Origin: Parasphingopyxis lamellibrachiae
GTDB lineage: Bacteria; Pseudomonadota; Alphaproteobacteria; Sphingomonadales; Sphingomonadaceae
Assembly (NCBI RefSeq): GCF_003385775.1
Contig: NZ_QRDP01000004.1
Span: forward strand, 2,568,957 to 2,632,956
DNA length: 64,000 nucleotides
Reading direction: 5' to 3'
The notes beneath the pieces are model-generated. The model had not been told where the DNA came from. It was given only the letters and a program-made list of their open reading frames with translations, and did not search any database. Numbering within the stretch: position 1 is the first letter of the stretch; every line of letters begins with the position of its first letter. The position numbers were made by a program, and so were the translations under genes. Below are positions 22,240 to 33,806 of the stretch, piece after piece.

Positions 22240-22249
22240 CTATATATAG
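22240..22249. promoter_or_regulatory. Palindrome between the divergent HxlR-like and VOC genes
   Basis: CTATATATAG is a perfect 10-bp palindrome in an AT-rich 46-bp gap within GC-rich DNA. It may be an operator for the flanking regulator or simply a promoter box. The proposal rests only on symmetry and position. Confidence 0.35.
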
Positions 22250-22284
22250 TATAAAAACAAGACTATCAAATCAGGAGACGAATC

Positions 22285-22662
22285 ATGGCGATGGAGTTTG
22301 ACGGCGGATTGACTTGCGGTCTTGGCGTGAGCGATCTCGGCAAGGCGATATCCTGGTATGAGGATGTGTTGGGATTTGCGCTGCTCTATCGCATGGATGA
22401 CATTGCCTGGGCCGAACTCTCGACATCGGTCGACAAGGTCAATCTTGGATTGTCCCAAGTCGAAGAGGTCAAGCAGGGAGGCGGCGTCACTCCGACGTTC
22501 GGCGTGAAGAATATCGAAGCGGCGCAGGCGGAACTCGATGCGAGGGGCATCAAGCAAGATGGGGCGATCCAGACCATTCCCGAGATGGTCAGGCTGCTGA
22601 CCTTTTTCGATCCCGATGGCAACACGCTGATGTTCTATGAAGATCTCTCGGGTTCGAGCTAA
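22285..22662 (+). CDS. VOC-family (glyoxalase/bleomycin resistance-like) protein
   Basis: 125 residues, one VOC unit of paired beta-alpha-beta-beta-beta modules: GLTCGLGVSDLGKAISWYEDVLGFALLYR, then TPTFGVKNIEAAQAELDARGIK and TFFDPDGNTLMFYEDL. A good AGGAG lies 7 bases before the ATG. The family includes metal-dependent lyases, dioxygenases and drug-binding proteins, so the reaction is open. Its likely regulator is the divergent HxlR-like gene. Confidence 0.82.
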   Translation: MAMEFDGGLTCGLGVSDLGKAISWYEDVLGFALLYRMDDIAWAELSTSVDKVNLGLSQVEEVKQGGGVTPTFGVKNIEAAQAELDARGIKQDGAIQTIPEMVRLLTFFDPDGNTLMFYEDLSGSS

Positions 22663-22739
22663 CAGCGGCGCCGCATATATGTTGACCCGCTGGCTGAAAC
22701 TGACAAAGGTTCGCGCCGATCGTCAATCGGAGACAGCCC

Positions 22740-24116
22740 ATGCGCCTTGCCCTATTCGCCACCGCCCTGCTTGCCAGCACTGCGGCTTCTGCGCAGACCG
22801 ATCCTTGGCATGAACGCGGCCGCGAAATTTACCGGACGGCGATCGAGATTCCGACGGTGGCCGGGCGCGGGCAGATGGCGGCGCTGGTATCCTATCTCCA
22901 GGCGCAGCTCGAGGCAGCCGGGATCGATAATGTAACCGTGCATGACCATGCCGATACGCAGTCCATGGTTGTTCGCTGGCCCGCCGCCAACCCGTCCGGT
23001 GAAAAGGCGATTTTGCTGCTCGCTCATATGGATGTCGTAGAGGCGCTGCCCGAAGACTGGTCGCGCGATCCCTTCACCTTCATCGAAGAGGATGGCTATT
23101 TTTACGGGCGCGGGACGGCGGACGACAAGCAGGGTGTGGTTGCCCTGACCACTGCATTGTTGCGGCTCCGGGCCGAGGGTTTTGCTCCGACCCGCGATAT
23201 CATTCTGGTGTTCACGGGCGATGAAGAAACGACGCAGCAGGGCGCCGAACTGGCTGCGTCCGAATGGATCGACTTGTCGCAGGTCGAGATGGCGCTGAAT
23301 GCGGACGCCGGCGGCGGCGCCTATCTTGCCGATGGCACATTGCTGGGTTTCGGCATCCAGACGGCTGAGAAAATCTACCAGACCTTCACGTTTACCGCGA
23401 CCAATCCGGGTGGCCACAGCTCGCGCCCGCGGCCGGACAATGCGATCTATGATCTTGCCCACACGCTGGGTCGCCTCGAGGCCCACCGGTTTGAGCCTAT
23501 GCTGAATGAAACGACGCGGGCCTATTTCACTGCGCGGGCGGCAACGGCGGAACCCGAGGTCCGGGCCGCGATTGAGCGCTGGCTCGCCGATCCTTCCGAC
23601 GGTGAGGCTGCGGACATCGTAGAGGCATCGCCAACCCTTGTCGGCACCACGCGAACGCGCTGCGTCGCAACCAGGCTGCAGGGCGGCCATGCCGACAATG
23701 CGCTTCCCCAGATGGCGCAGGCGACCGTCAATTGCCGAATGTTCCCGGGTGTCGACCCCGCCAGTGTGCTGACGACATTGCGGGAGATCGCCGCACCCAG
23801 CAATATCACGGTCGAGCCGGTGGCGATTGCCCGGCCGACGGATGCCTCGCCGCTCCGCGAGGATGTCATCACTGCCTTTACACAGGCCGTCCATGCGCGG
23901 CATCCGGGCGCGGCTATCGTCCCCAATATGAGCACGGGCGCGACCGACGGGTTGTTTTTCCGGGCCGCCGGAATTCCAACCTATGGCGTAAACGGCGCCT
24001 GGATTGTCAGCCCCGAAGACGAGCGCGCCCATGGCCGTGATGAGCGCCTGCCGGTGCAGAGTCTGTACGATAATATCGACCATTGGACGGACCTTATCCG
24101 GGCCCTTGCCGACTAG
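22740..24116 (+). CDS. Exported M20/M28-type metallopeptidase
   Basis: 458 residues with a cleavable signal peptide (RLALFATALLASTAASAQ). Zinc motifs: LLAHMDVVEA, YGRGTADDKQG, FTGDEETTQQGA and NPGGHSSRPRPDN in the lid domain. The C-terminal SHGRDER-like end reads AHGRDERLPVQS. It is a second exported M20 peptidase in the window, not closely similar to the one at 14.7 kb. Likely a periplasmic aminoacyl or dipeptide hydrolase. Confidence 0.88.
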   Translation: MRLALFATALLASTAASAQTDPWHERGREIYRTAIEIPTVAGRGQMAALVSYLQAQLEAAGIDNVTVHDHADTQSMVVRWPAANPSGEKAILLLAHMDVVEALPEDWSRDPFTFIEEDGYFYGRGTADDKQGVVALTTALLRLRAEGFAPTRDIILVFTGDEETTQQGAELAASEWIDLSQVEMALNADAGGGAYLADGTLLGFGIQTAEKIYQTFTFTATNPGGHSSRPRPDNAIYDLAHTLGRLEAHRFEPMLNETTRAYFTARAATAEPEVRAAIERWLADPSDGEAADIVEASPTLVGTTRTRCVATRLQGGHADNALPQMAQATVNCRMFPGVDPASVLTTLREIAAPSNITVEPVAIARPTDASPLREDVITAFTQAVHARHPGAAIVPNMSTGATDGLFFRAAGIPTYGVNGAWIVSPEDERAHGRDERLPVQSLYDNIDHWTDLIRALAD

Positions 24117-24214
24117 CATTCCCGCCCCGGTCAGATTCATCGCATTTTTGCACCTGCGAACGGTTGCCGACTCATGTCTCACGGTCTAAGCCCGGCGCGT
24201 TTCAGGGACGTTAG

Positions 24215-25198
<984 letters not shown>

Positions 25199-25228
25199 CT
25201 CTTCCAGAAAAACAGGACAGCCAGCACG

Positions 25229-26113
25229 ATGAGCATTCTCGTCGATAAGAATACCAAGGTCATCACTCAGGGCATGACCGGCGATACCGGGACATTTCAC
25301 ACCCAGCAGGGTCTGGATTACGGCACGAAGATGGTTGCCGGCGTAACGCCGGGCAAAGGTGGGACCGAACATATCGGCCTGCCGGTGTTCGACACGGTTG
25401 CCGAAGCCCGTGATGCGACCGGCGCCGATGCCAGCGTTGTCTATGTGCCGCCCAAATTCGCCGCAGCCTCTATCATCGAGGCGATCGAAGCGGAAATCCC
25501 GCTGATTGTCGCGATTACCGAGGGCATTCCGGTGCTCGACATGGTGACGGTCAAGGCGAAGCTGGAACAGTCCAGTTCGCGGCTTATCGGGCCGAACTGT
25601 CCGGGCGTCCTCACGCCGAACGAGTGCAAGATCGGGATCATGCCCGGCAGTATCTTCTCCAAGGGCTCGGTTGGCGTTGTCAGCCGGTCCGGTACACTGA
25701 CTTATGAGGCGGTACACCAGACCACGGCGGTTGGCCTGGGTCAGTCGACTGCGGTTGGTATCGGCGGCGATCCGGTGAACGGCACCAATTTTATCGACGT
25801 GCTCGAGATGTTTCTTGCAGATGACGAAACAGAATCGATTGTCATGATCGGCGAGATCGGCGGCAGCGCGGAAGAGGAGGCGGCGCAGTTCCTGGCCGAC
25901 GAAGCCAAGGCTGGCCGTTCCAAGCCTACGGTCGGCTTTATCGCAGGGCGCACGGCACCTCCGGGCAGGCGTATGGGCCATGCTGGCGCGATCGTTTCCG
26001 GCGGACAGGGCGGGGCTGACGACAAGATCGCGGCGATGGAGGCGGCCGGTATCTCGGTTTCCCCAAGCCCGTCCGAACTCGGTACGACACTCGCAGCATT
26101 GCTCAAAGGTTGA
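25229..26113 (+). CDS. sucD: Succinyl-CoA synthetase alpha subunit
   Basis: 294 residues. The N-terminal CoA-binding domain has [28 protein letters not shown] lies mid-protein, and the phosphorylated catalytic His is in [10 protein letters not shown]. It makes ATP or GTP from succinyl-CoA together with the beta subunit. Normally sucC sits immediately upstream; here mdh is 30 bp upstream and no sucC is in the window. Confidence 0.96.
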   Translation: MSILVDKNTKVITQGMTGDTGTFHTQQGLDYGTKMVAGVTPGKGGTEHIGLPVFDTVAEARDATGADASVVYVPPKFAAASIIEAIEAEIPLIVAITEGIPVLDMVTVKAKLEQSSSRLIGPNCPGVLTPNECKIGIMPGSIFSKGSVGVVSRSGTLTYEAVHQTTAVGLGQSTAVGIGGDPVNGTNFIDVLEMFLADDETESIVMIGEIGGSAEEEAAQFLADEAKAGRSKPTVGFIAGRTAPPGRRMGHAGAIVSGGQGGADDKIAAMEAAGISVSPSPSELGTTLAALLKG

Positions 26114-26169
26114 TAAAGACGGCCCCCAACGCCAGTTTGACGGTGTGGGACAGCTAAGGATCACAGTTC

Positions 26170-29073
26170 ATGGGCTATGAGGGCATAGACTTCTCAGAGC
26201 TGGAAGGCGTCAGTCCGTCCTTCGTTGAAGCATTGTATCGGCGTTACATTGAAGATCCGAACGCAGTCGATGCGAGTTGGAGCTCCTTTTTCGAAGGTCT
26301 GGAGGAAGCGGCCAACGGGCCGAGCTGGCAGCGCGCCAACTGGCCACTGACAGGCACCGATACGCTGATGGCCGGGCTCGATCCGACCCAGATGACGATC
26401 GCCGAACCTGCTGCTGCACCGTCGGCTCCGTCATATTCGCGCGCGAAACTGTCAGCCGATGAAATTGAGCGTGCCGCGGGTAACTCGATCCGCGCCATGA
26501 TGCTGATCCGCACTTATCGTGTTCGCGGCCATCTTGCCGCCGATCTCGATCCGCTGAAACTGCATGAACGCGATCTACCTGCCGACCTGACCCCGGAATT
26601 TCACGGTTTTGTCGAGAGCGATCTCGACAAGCCGGTTTATCTGGGCGGGGCGCTGGGCCTTGAAAGCGCGACGGTCAGGGAGATCGTGGCGATCCTGCGC
26701 GACAATTATTGCGGCCCGGTTGGCCTCGAATATATGCATATCAACGACCTGGAGGAACGCCGGTTTCTGCAGGAGCGGATGGAAGGCAAGGAAAACTCCA
26801 TTCAGTTCACCCCGGAGGGTAAGCAGGCCATCCTGCGCAAGGTCATCGAGGCCGAACAATGGGAAACCTTTCTCGGCAAGAAATATGTAGGCACCAAGCG
26901 CTTCGGGCTCGATGGCGGCGAATCCATGATCCCGGCGCTTGAGGCTATCATCAAATATGGCGGCGCGGATGGCGTCGAAGAGATGGTATTCGGCATGGCG
27001 CATCGCGGCCGGTTGAACGTACTCGCCAATGTGATGTCCAAACCCTATCGCGCGATTTTTCACGAATTTGCCGGTGGCGCGGCCAATCCCGAAGATGTCG
27101 GCGGTTCCGGCGACGTCAAATATCACCTCGGCACGTCAACGGACCGGGAATTTGACGGGATCAGCGTCCATATGTCGCTGGTTCCTAACCCCTCGCATCT
27201 CGAGGCGGTCGATCCGGTTGTGCTAGGCAAAGTGCGCGCAACGCAGGTCATGCGCGACGATCTGGCGGACCATAAGGAAGTGCTACCAATCCTGCTCCAT
27301 GGCGATGCCGCCTTTGCCGGGCAGGGTATTGTTGCGGAATGCTTCGGTTTTTCCGGCATTCGTGGATACAATACCGGTGGCTGCATTCATTTCGTCATCA
27401 ACAATCAGATCGGTTTCACGACAAGTCCGCAATTTGCGCGCTCGTCCCCCTATCCGTCGGATATCGCGAAGATGGTCCAGGCGCCGATCCTCCATGTGAA
27501 CGGGGACGATCCCGAAGCGGTCACCTTTGCCTGCAAGCTTGCTATCGAATTTCGTCAGGCATTCGGCCGCGATGTAGTGATCGACATGTGGTGCTATCGG
27601 CGCTTCGGCCATAATGAAGGCGATGAACCGAGTTTCACCCAGCCGGTTATGTACAAGGCGATCCGATCGCACCCCAAAGTGTCGAAAATCTACGGCGATC
27701 GGCTGGTCACCGAAGGTGTGATCGATGAAAGCTGGGCCGATGGCGCCATCGACGAGTTCAACGCCCTGCTCGAGGACGAGTTTGAGGTGGGAAACGATTA
27801 TCTGCCGAACAAGGCTGACTGGTTTGGCGGCCGCTGGGGCGGCCTCGGCGCTCCGGCGGATCCCGAAACGGCGCGGCGAGGGGTCGTATCCGGCGTCGAG
27901 GAAAGCACGTTACGGTCGATCGGCGATATTCTTACGACCGTTCCCGAAGACGTGCATATCCACAAGACTCTCGGCCGTATTCTCGATGCCAAGCGGGCGA
28001 TGTTCGAAACCGGCGAGAATTTTGACTGGGCGACGGCGGAAGCGCTTGCCTATGGTACGTTGGTAAACGAAGATTTTCACGTTCGCCTTTCAGGCCAAGA
28101 TTCAGGGCGCGGTACGTTTAGCCAGCGCCATGCCGAATGGGTCGATCAGAATACAGCCGAGCGCTATACGCCGCTCAAGCATGTGCCGGGCGGCCGGTTC
28201 GAGGTGCTGAACAGCCCTCTTTCCGAATATGGCGTGCTGGGATTCGAATATGGCTATGCCCTGGCCGATCCGAAAACGCTCGTACTCTGGGAAGCGCAGT
28301 TCGGCGATTTCGCCAATGGCGCGCAGATCATGATCGATCAGTTCATTGCGAGCGGCGAGGCCAAATGGCTCCGCGCCAACGGTCTCGTGATGCTCCTGCC
28401 GCATGGTTATGAAGGGCAGGGGCCTGAGCATAGCTCCGCGCGTCTGGAGCGATTCCTCCAGCTCTGCGCAGGAGACAATATGCAGGTCGCCAATATCACG
28501 GAGCCTGCCAATTATTTCCATATACTCCGGCGGCAGATGCTGCGGCCGTTCCGCAAGCCGCTGGTCATCATGACGCCCAAATCCCTGCTTCGGCACAAGG
28601 CTGCAGTTTCGAATATCGACGATTTTCTGGGCGACAGCCATTTCATGCGGATCAAGTCCGATCCCAGCGCGCCCGCGGACAAAGACGTCAAACGGCTCGT
28701 CCTGTGTTCGGGCAAAGTGGCCTACGACCTGTTCGAAGCGCGCGACGCGGCGAGCGACAAGAATACGGCGATCGTGCGGCTTGAGCAGCTTTATCCCTTC
28801 CCGGGCGAACCGCTGGTGGTGCGGCTGAAGCGGATGACCAATCTCGAAACGGTGGTCTGGGCCCAGGAAGAACCGAAGAACCAGGGTGCATGGATGTTCG
28901 CGCGCCACTATATCGAGGAATGTCTGGAAGAAGCCGGTGTCGGCACTGACCGTGCGGAATATGCAGGACGCGAGCCCAGTGCTTCGCCGGCAACCGGCCT
29001 CGCCAAACGCCACAAGGAACAGCAGGAGGCGCTTGTCGCAGCCGCTTTGGGCCATAGTCAGGGAAAGAAATAG
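26170..29073 (+). CDS. sucA: 2-oxoglutarate dehydrogenase E1 component
   Basis: 967 residues. The N-terminal segment [23 protein letters not shown] is the E1o-specific tail that binds the complex core. The thiamine diphosphate domain carries [28 protein letters not shown] and NNQIGFTT, and the C-terminal transketolase-like region has [19 protein letters not shown]. It decarboxylates 2-oxoglutarate and transfers the succinyl group to SucB. AAGG precedes the ATG. It sits between sucD and sucB. Confidence 0.97.
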   Translation: MGYEGIDFSELEGVSPSFVEALYRRYIEDPNAVDASWSSFFEGLEEAANGPSWQRANWPLTGTDTLMAGLDPTQMTIAEPAAAPSAPSYSRAKLSADEIERAAGNSIRAMMLIRTYRVRGHLAADLDPLKLHERDLPADLTPEFHGFVESDLDKPVYLGGALGLESATVREIVAILRDNYCGPVGLEYMHINDLEERRFLQERMEGKENSIQFTPEGKQAILRKVIEAEQWETFLGKKYVGTKRFGLDGGESMIPALEAIIKYGGADGVEEMVFGMAHRGRLNVLANVMSKPYRAIFHEFAGGAANPEDVGGSGDVKYHLGTSTDREFDGISVHMSLVPNPSHLEAVDPVVLGKVRATQVMRDDLADHKEVLPILLHGDAAFAGQGIVAECFGFSGIRGYNTGGCIHFVINNQIGFTTSPQFARSSPYPSDIAKMVQAPILHVNGDDPEAVTFACKLAIEFRQAFGRDVVIDMWCYRRFGHNEGDEPSFTQPVMYKAIRSHPKVSKIYGDRLVTEGVIDESWADGAIDEFNALLEDEFEVGNDYLPNKADWFGGRWGGLGAPADPETARRGVVSGVEESTLRSIGDILTTVPEDVHIHKTLGRILDAKRAMFETGENFDWATAEALAYGTLVNEDFHVRLSGQDSGRGTFSQRHAEWVDQNTAERYTPLKHVPGGRFEVLNSPLSEYGVLGFEYGYALADPKTLVLWEAQFGDFANGAQIMIDQFIASGEAKWLRANGLVMLLPHGYEGQGPEHSSARLERFLQLCAGDNMQVANITEPANYFHILRRQMLRPFRKPLVIMTPKSLLRHKAAVSNIDDFLGDSHFMRIKSDPSAPADKDVKRLVLCSGKVAYDLFEARDAASDKNTAIVRLEQLYPFPGEPLVVRLKRMTNLETVVWAQEEPKNQGAWMFARHYIEECLEEAGVGTDRAEYAGREPSASPATGLAKRHKEQQEALVAAALGHSQGKK

Positions 29074-29074
29074 C

Positions 29075-30319
29075 ATGGCAACCGATGTTCAGGTCCCGAC
29101 ACTGGGAGAATCGATCACCGAGGCAACGCTCGGAGAATGGCTGAAACAGCCTGGCGAAACCGTTGGCCGGGATGAACCCATTGCCAGCCTGGAAACCGAC
29201 AAGGTGGCCGTAGAAGTCCCGTCGCCGGTGGCTGGCGTGCTTCAGGAGCATGTGGTTGCGGTCGGCGACACAATTGAAGTCGGTGCGGTCATCGCGCGGA
29301 TCGGCGACAGCAAGGGCGCTGCGCCGGCCAAGGCGGAAGCCGCCAAGGATGCGTCTGGGAAATCTGCACCGGCGACCGCCGAAGCAACGCCGCCAGCCGC
29401 CGATCCCGACAGCCAGCCGCTCACCCTGTCACCGGCTGTTCGCCGACTGGTGCTCGAACATGGCGTCGATCCTTCGAAAATTCATGGAACCGGCAAAGAT
29501 GGCCGATTGACCAAGGACGATGTTCTGGCTGCTGCCAAAGCCGAAAAAGCCGAAGCGCGCGAGCCGAGTATGGAGCGGGTGGAACCGGCAGTCGCTGCGC
29601 CGGTCGCATCGGGCGAGCGCCGTGAGGAACGCGTGCGGATGACGCGCCTGCGCCAGACGATCGCCAAGCGCCTGAAGGATGCCCAAAACACGGCGGCCTT
29701 GCTCACCACCTTCAACGATGTCGACATGACTGCGGTCATGGATGCCCGTAAGCAGTATAAGGAACTGTTCGAGAAGAAGCATGGTATCCGCCTCGGGTTC
29801 ATGGGGTTCTTCGTACAGGCCGCCTGCCTTGCCCTGCGCGATGTACCGTCGGTCAATGCACGCATTGATGGCGATGAGATCGTCTATCACGACTATGTCG
29901 ATGTTTCTGTCGCGGTTTCAGCTCCGAACGGCCTTGTCGTTCCGGTTATCCGCAATGCAGACCAGATGACGTTCGCGGAGATCGAGAATACGATCGCCGA
30001 TTTCGGCAAGCGCGCCAAGGATGGTACGCTCTCGATGGACGAGATGAGGGGCGGCACCTTCACGATTTCCAATGGCGGTGTGTTCGGGTCTTTGCTCTCC
30101 ACACCGATCATAAACCCGCCACAGTCCGCAGTCCTTGGCATGCACCGCATCGAGCAGCGACCGGTCGTCATGCCCGATGGTTCCATTGCGGCGCGGCCGA
30201 TGATGTATCTTGCGCTTTCCTACGATCACCGCCTCGTCGATGGCCGCGAAGCGGTGACCGCACTTGTGCGCATGAAGGAAGCGCTTGAAGATCCGATGCG
30301 GCTTCTGATCGATCTCTAG
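29075..30319 (+). CDS. sucB: Dihydrolipoyl succinyltransferase (E2 of 2-oxoglutarate dehydrogenase)
   Basis: 414 residues from the ATG at 29075, one base after the sucA stop. The lipoyl domain has ETDKVAVEV (lipoyl Lys about K43). An Ala/Pro-rich linker follows, then the peripheral subunit-binding domain ([34 protein letters not shown]). The catalytic domain has [18 protein letters not shown] and the acyltransferase His in [13 protein letters not shown]. It forms the 24-mer core of the complex. Confidence 0.96.
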   Translation: MATDVQVPTLGESITEATLGEWLKQPGETVGRDEPIASLETDKVAVEVPSPVAGVLQEHVVAVGDTIEVGAVIARIGDSKGAAPAKAEAAKDASGKSAPATAEATPPAADPDSQPLTLSPAVRRLVLEHGVDPSKIHGTGKDGRLTKDDVLAAAKAEKAEAREPSMERVEPAVAAPVASGERREERVRMTRLRQTIAKRLKDAQNTAALLTTFNDVDMTAVMDARKQYKELFEKKHGIRLGFMGFFVQAACLALRDVPSVNARIDGDEIVYHDYVDVSVAVSAPNGLVVPVIRNADQMTFAEIENTIADFGKRAKDGTLSMDEMRGGTFTISNGGVFGSLLSTPIINPPQSAVLGMHRIEQRPVVMPDGSIAARPMMYLALSYDHRLVDGREAVTALVRMKEALEDPMRLLIDL

Positions 30320-30349
30320 AATTATGCGCCTGGCGCTTGAGGAAAAATA

Positions 30350-31756
30350 ATGGCTGACAAATTCGACTATGACGTCCTGATCATCGGCTCCGGGCCGGGC
30401 GGTTATGTGGCGGCAATCCGCGCGGCGCAGCTCGGGCTGAAAACGGCCTGCGCAGAAAGCCGAGAAACGCTTGGTGGCACATGCCTCAACGTCGGCTGTA
30501 TTCCCTCCAAGGCGATGCTCCACGCGTCCGAACTGTACGAAGAAGCCCATTCAGGCGCACTCGAAAAATTCGGCGTGAAGGTAACGGGTACGAAGCTCGA
30601 TCTGCCCCAGATGCTGTCCGAAAAGGAAAAGGCTGTTGGCGAACTGACCGGCGGCATCGAATATCTGTTCAAGAAGAACAAGGTCGACTGGCTGAAAGGC
30701 CATGCGAGCTTCACCGACGCGCACAGCGTGAAAATCGGCGATAAAAGCTACACCGCCAGGGAAATCGTCATTGCGACGGGCTCTTCGGTGACGCCGCTTC
30801 CGGGTGTCGAGATAGACAATGCCGGCGGAGTGATCGTCGATTCCACAGGTGCGCTCTCTTTGCCCAAGGTTCCCAAGCATCTCGTCGTCATCGGCGGCGG
30901 CGTGATCGGGCTGGAGCTTGGTTCGGTCTGGCGGCGGCTTGGCGCGAAGGTGACCGTGGTCGAATTTCTCGACCAGATCCTGCCCGGCATGGATGGCGAT
31001 GTGCGCAAGGAAGCCGCCAAGCTGTTCAAGAAACAGGGATTCGATATCCGTACTGGCACCAAAGTGACCGGCGCCAAGGCGACGAAGACCAAGGCGACGC
31101 TGACCGTGGAGCCGGCCAAGGGCGGCGATGCGGAAACGATCGAGGCTGATTGCGTGCTCGTTTCCATAGGCCGGATACCCAATACGGAAAATCTCGGCCT
31201 CGACGCGATCGGTTTGGAAACCAATGCTCGCGGCCAGATCGAGATCGACGGCGAATTCCGCACCAGCGTCGATGGCGTTCGTGCTATCGGCGATGTGGTG
31301 CCCGGGCCGATGCTCGCTCACAAGGCTGAAGATGAAGGCATTGCGGTCGCCGAATGGATCGCCGGCCAGGTCGGCATCATCAATCACGATGTTATCCCGT
31401 CGGTTGTCTATACGATGCCTGAAATCGCCTCGGTCGGCCTGACGACAGAAGAGGCGAAGGAACGCGGCCATGAGGTCAAGGTCGGTAAATTCCCGATGAT
31501 GGCCAACAGCCGGGCCAAGACCAACCGCGATACCGACGGTTTCGTGAAGGTTGTCGCCGATGCGCAAAGCGACCGGGTGCTCGGCGTACACATCATAGCC
31601 TCGCTGGCCGGAACGATGATCGCACAGGCCGCTCAGGCCATGGAGTTCGGCGCGACGAGCGAGGACATCGCCTATACCTGTCATGCCCATCCGACGCATG
31701 CCGAAGCGCTGAAGGAATCGGCAATGGCCGTGCAGGGCAAGCCGATCCATATTTGA
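30350..31756 (+). CDS. lpdA: Dihydrolipoyl dehydrogenase
   Basis: 468 residues. FAD-binding GSGPGGYVAA at about residues 13-22, the redox disulfide in GGTCLNVGCIPSK, a second NAD-binding GGGVIGLELGSVW, and the C-terminal active-site base in HAHPTHAEALKES. It reoxidises lipoamide of SucB (and probably of other 2-oxo acid dehydrogenases) using NAD+. It lies 30 bp after sucB with a GAGGA Shine-Dalgarno, completing the operon. Confidence 0.97.
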   Translation: MADKFDYDVLIIGSGPGGYVAAIRAAQLGLKTACAESRETLGGTCLNVGCIPSKAMLHASELYEEAHSGALEKFGVKVTGTKLDLPQMLSEKEKAVGELTGGIEYLFKKNKVDWLKGHASFTDAHSVKIGDKSYTAREIVIATGSSVTPLPGVEIDNAGGVIVDSTGALSLPKVPKHLVVIGGGVIGLELGSVWRRLGAKVTVVEFLDQILPGMDGDVRKEAAKLFKKQGFDIRTGTKVTGAKATKTKATLTVEPAKGGDAETIEADCVLVSIGRIPNTENLGLDAIGLETNARGQIEIDGEFRTSVDGVRAIGDVVPGPMLAHKAEDEGIAVAEWIAGQVGIINHDVIPSVVYTMPEIASVGLTTEEAKERGHEVKVGKFPMMANSRAKTNRDTDGFVKVVADAQSDRVLGVHIIASLAGTMIAQAAQAMEFGATSEDIAYTCHAHPTHAEALKESAMAVQGKPIHI

Positions 31757-31802
31757 CCCTTCCTTCAGATAGGGCGAAAGCGGACCCGGGAGGGAAACGT
31801 CG

Positions 31803-32495
31803 ATGCGCCTGAGACTGATGGAATGGCATATCTGGCTCGGCTGGCTTGCCGGCGTTCCGCTGTTGCTCTGGACGATATCGGGCCTATTCATGGTCGCCCA
31901 GCCCATCGAAACCGTGCGCGGAACCCATCTGCGTGCGGAGGCACCGCCGGTTGCAACGCCGGAAAACCCGCCTGTTTTTCCCCGGATCGACAGCAATATT
32001 CGCGGTGTTCGGACCGTCGAACTGACCCAGCGTCCCGGGGGCGCACAGTGGATCATCCGCTATGCCGATGGCGGCGGGCGGCGCGCTTCGGTCGCAACCG
32101 GCGCATATCTCCCGCCGCAGCTTACGAGCGAGGAAGCCGCGCGGATCGCCGAAGCCGCCTATGCCGGAGACCAGCCGCTGACACGGATGCAGCGTTTTGA
32201 AGCCGACGCCAACCCGATGGATCTGCGCCGCGGCCGCCCGGCCTGGCAGGCCCGTTTTGGCAACACGCATCATGTTTATGTCGATGCGGAGACCGGCGAT
32301 GTGCTGGCCATCCGAACTCGGCTCTGGCGCGTGTTCGATTTCATGTGGGGCCTGCATATCATGGATCTGGGCGAGCGCGAGGATACCAGCCATCCCATCC
32401 TGATCGGGTCGGCCTTGCTCGCCCTGCTAATGACTTTGTTCGGCGCGATCATCCTGCCCTGGCGCTATTTGAAAAAGCGCCGGAAGAGAGGCTAA
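31803..32495 (+). CDS. PepSY domain membrane protein
   Basis: 230 residues. The N-terminal membrane helix has the PepSY-TM pattern EWHIWLGWLAGVPLLLWTISGLFM, then a periplasmic region with two PepSY-like units (EEAARIAEAAYAGDQPL; RPAWQARFGNTHHVYVDAETGDVLAIR). A second helix (SALLALLMTLFGAIILPW) is followed by a basic tail. Such proteins often accompany iron or siderophore reduction, but no such genes are near. A possible alternative is an inhibitor-like regulatory role. Confidence 0.8.
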   Translation: MRLRLMEWHIWLGWLAGVPLLLWTISGLFMVAQPIETVRGTHLRAEAPPVATPENPPVFPRIDSNIRGVRTVELTQRPGGAQWIIRYADGGGRRASVATGAYLPPQLTSEEAARIAEAAYAGDQPLTRMQRFEADANPMDLRRGRPAWQARFGNTHHVYVDAETGDVLAIRTRLWRVFDFMWGLHIMDLGEREDTSHPILIGSALLALLMTLFGAIILPWRYLKKRRKRG

Positions 32496-32504
32496 CACAG
32501 TTTA

Positions 32505-32520
32505 GGCTGAGCTTGTCGAA
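32505..32520 (+). repeat. REP-like repeat, copy 1
   Basis: GGCTGAGCTTGTCGAA, 10 bases after the PepSY gene stop and before the TRIC gene. The same 16 bases occur in reverse orientation at 53750-53765. Seen directly; the REP label follows from short, palindrome-related, intergenic repeats of this kind in sphingomonads. Confidence 0.65.
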
Positions 32521-32549
32521 ACCGCGCTTTTCCTTCAAGGCCGCAATAT

Positions 32550-33176
32550 ATGACCTCCATCGATTTCCCCATCGGCCCTGTGCTCTCGACGCTCGATATT
32601 GTCGGGATCGGCCTGTTCGCGGCCACCGGGGCGGTAGCAGCTGCACGGGCCAGGCAAACGCTGATTACCTTCGCCTTTTTTGCGCTGGCGACGGGCGTGG
32701 GCGGCGGCACGGTGCGCGACCTTTTGATCGGCGCGCCGGTATTCTGGATTGAAGACACACGGCCACTCACCGCCTGTCTCGTGATTGCCTTGCTCGTCTG
32801 GATAACGCCGGCGCGGCTTTGGCGTGGCAAGACGCTCGACTGGCTGGATGCGATCGGCATGGCGGCCTATGCGGTGTTCGGTGCGGCGAAAGCGCTGAGC
32901 TTCGGGATTCCTCCGGTCGCGGCCGTGATGATGGGCATCTTCACCGCCTGCCTTGGCGGCATAATCCGCGATGTGCTGGCCGGTGAGCCCTCGATTATCC
33001 TCAAGCCTGAACTGTATGTGACCGCGGCGGCACTGGCGGCAGCGTTGTTCGTGGGATTGAGCGCGGCGGGAGTGATGCTGCCGGTGGCGGCGGGCGTGTC
33101 CGCACTGGCGGGTTTTGCCTTGAGAGCACTTGCGATCTGGAAAGGGTTGGCGCTGCCCGTTTATCGGGGTGGATAG
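32550..33176 (+). CDS. Trimeric intracellular cation (TRIC) channel family protein, YicG-like
   Basis: 208 residues with seven predicted membrane spans in two similar halves. The duplicated motif is present twice: GVGGGTVRDLLIG (about residues 49-61) and CLGGIIRDVLAGEPSII (about residues 132-148). Prokaryotic TRIC proteins form trimeric K+-permeable channels. The first copy of the REP-like repeat lies between it and the PepSY gene, so it may not be co-transcribed with it. Confidence 0.88.
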   Translation: MTSIDFPIGPVLSTLDIVGIGLFAATGAVAAARARQTLITFAFFALATGVGGGTVRDLLIGAPVFWIEDTRPLTACLVIALLVWITPARLWRGKTLDWLDAIGMAAYAVFGAAKALSFGIPPVAAVMMGIFTACLGGIIRDVLAGEPSIILKPELYVTAAALAAALFVGLSAAGVMLPVAAGVSALAGFALRALAIWKGLALPVYRGG

Positions 33177-33271
33177 CGTTTCGCCTGTGCCGTTCGACAT
33201 CGGTCGGATTTGGTTGGGAAAAGGGTGTTCACACGATAGCCGAGAGGCGATCGCGAGATAGGAACAAGTCA

Positions 33272-33703
33272 ATGTATATAGAAACAGTATCGGATCCTTC
33301 GAAGAAGGACGCCGACGTTCTTAGTCAGGGAATCATCCGCTTCAACAATGAGACGGTCCCGGATTTGGAGCCGCCTGACTCGGAGAAAAAATTTTTCGTC
33401 TTCGCAAAAAGCGAGACCGGAAAAGTGTTGGGTGGAATTCGCGCCACATGCTTTTGGAACACGTTGCATATAGAACTTCTCTGGTTGTCGGAGGAAAGTC
33501 GCGGTCTGGGAATCGGAAAAAAGCTCATCGAGGATGCTGAAAGGTACGCGCTGCAGAATCAGTGCGAGAACGCGTTTGTCGAGACAACAGGTTGGCAAGC
33601 TAAACCGTTTTACGAGCGGCATGGGTACGAGCATATGGCGACACTGAACAATCGTCCGAAAGGCCACGCCTCCCATTACCTCTCTAAATCGCTGGTCCCA
33701 TAG
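33272..33703 (+). CDS. GNAT-family N-acetyltransferase
   Basis: 143 residues. The acetyl-CoA-binding signature is in LWLSEESRGLGIGKKLIEDAERYAL (R-G-x-G-I-G). VETTGWQAKPFYERHGYEHMATL is the usual end (FYERxGF). The acceptor is unknown. An AGGAAC Shine-Dalgarno lies upstream. Codons such as ATA, AAA, TTT and TTG are far more frequent than in flanking genes and the DNA is visibly less GC-rich, which suggests recent acquisition. Confidence 0.83.
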   Translation: MYIETVSDPSKKDADVLSQGIIRFNNETVPDLEPPDSEKKFFVFAKSETGKVLGGIRATCFWNTLHIELLWLSEESRGLGIGKKLIEDAERYALQNQCENAFVETTGWQAKPFYERHGYEHMATLNNRPKGHASHYLSKSLVP

Positions 33704-33765
33704 CGACAAAAGTGAACGCTCATCCTTCCGTGCGGTCTGACCGCCTCGGAATCATTTCTTTAAGG

Positions 33766-33806
33766 GGGACGGCAGCTAAGCTGCATCGCTGCCGCCCCAG
33801 TCGAAA
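33766..33806. terminator. Imperfect inverted repeat between GNAT gene and rsgA
   Basis: GGGGGACGGCAGC and GCTGCCGCCCC flank an 11-base loop in the convergent gap (a one-base bulge in the stem). There is no clear T-run on either strand, so it may stop transcription only weakly. Confidence 0.3.

Noticed and set aside
30551..32056. A 501-codon open frame antisense to lpd and the PepSY gene
   Set aside because: It spans two real genes and their intergenic gap with no conserved sequence; a shadow of codon bias.
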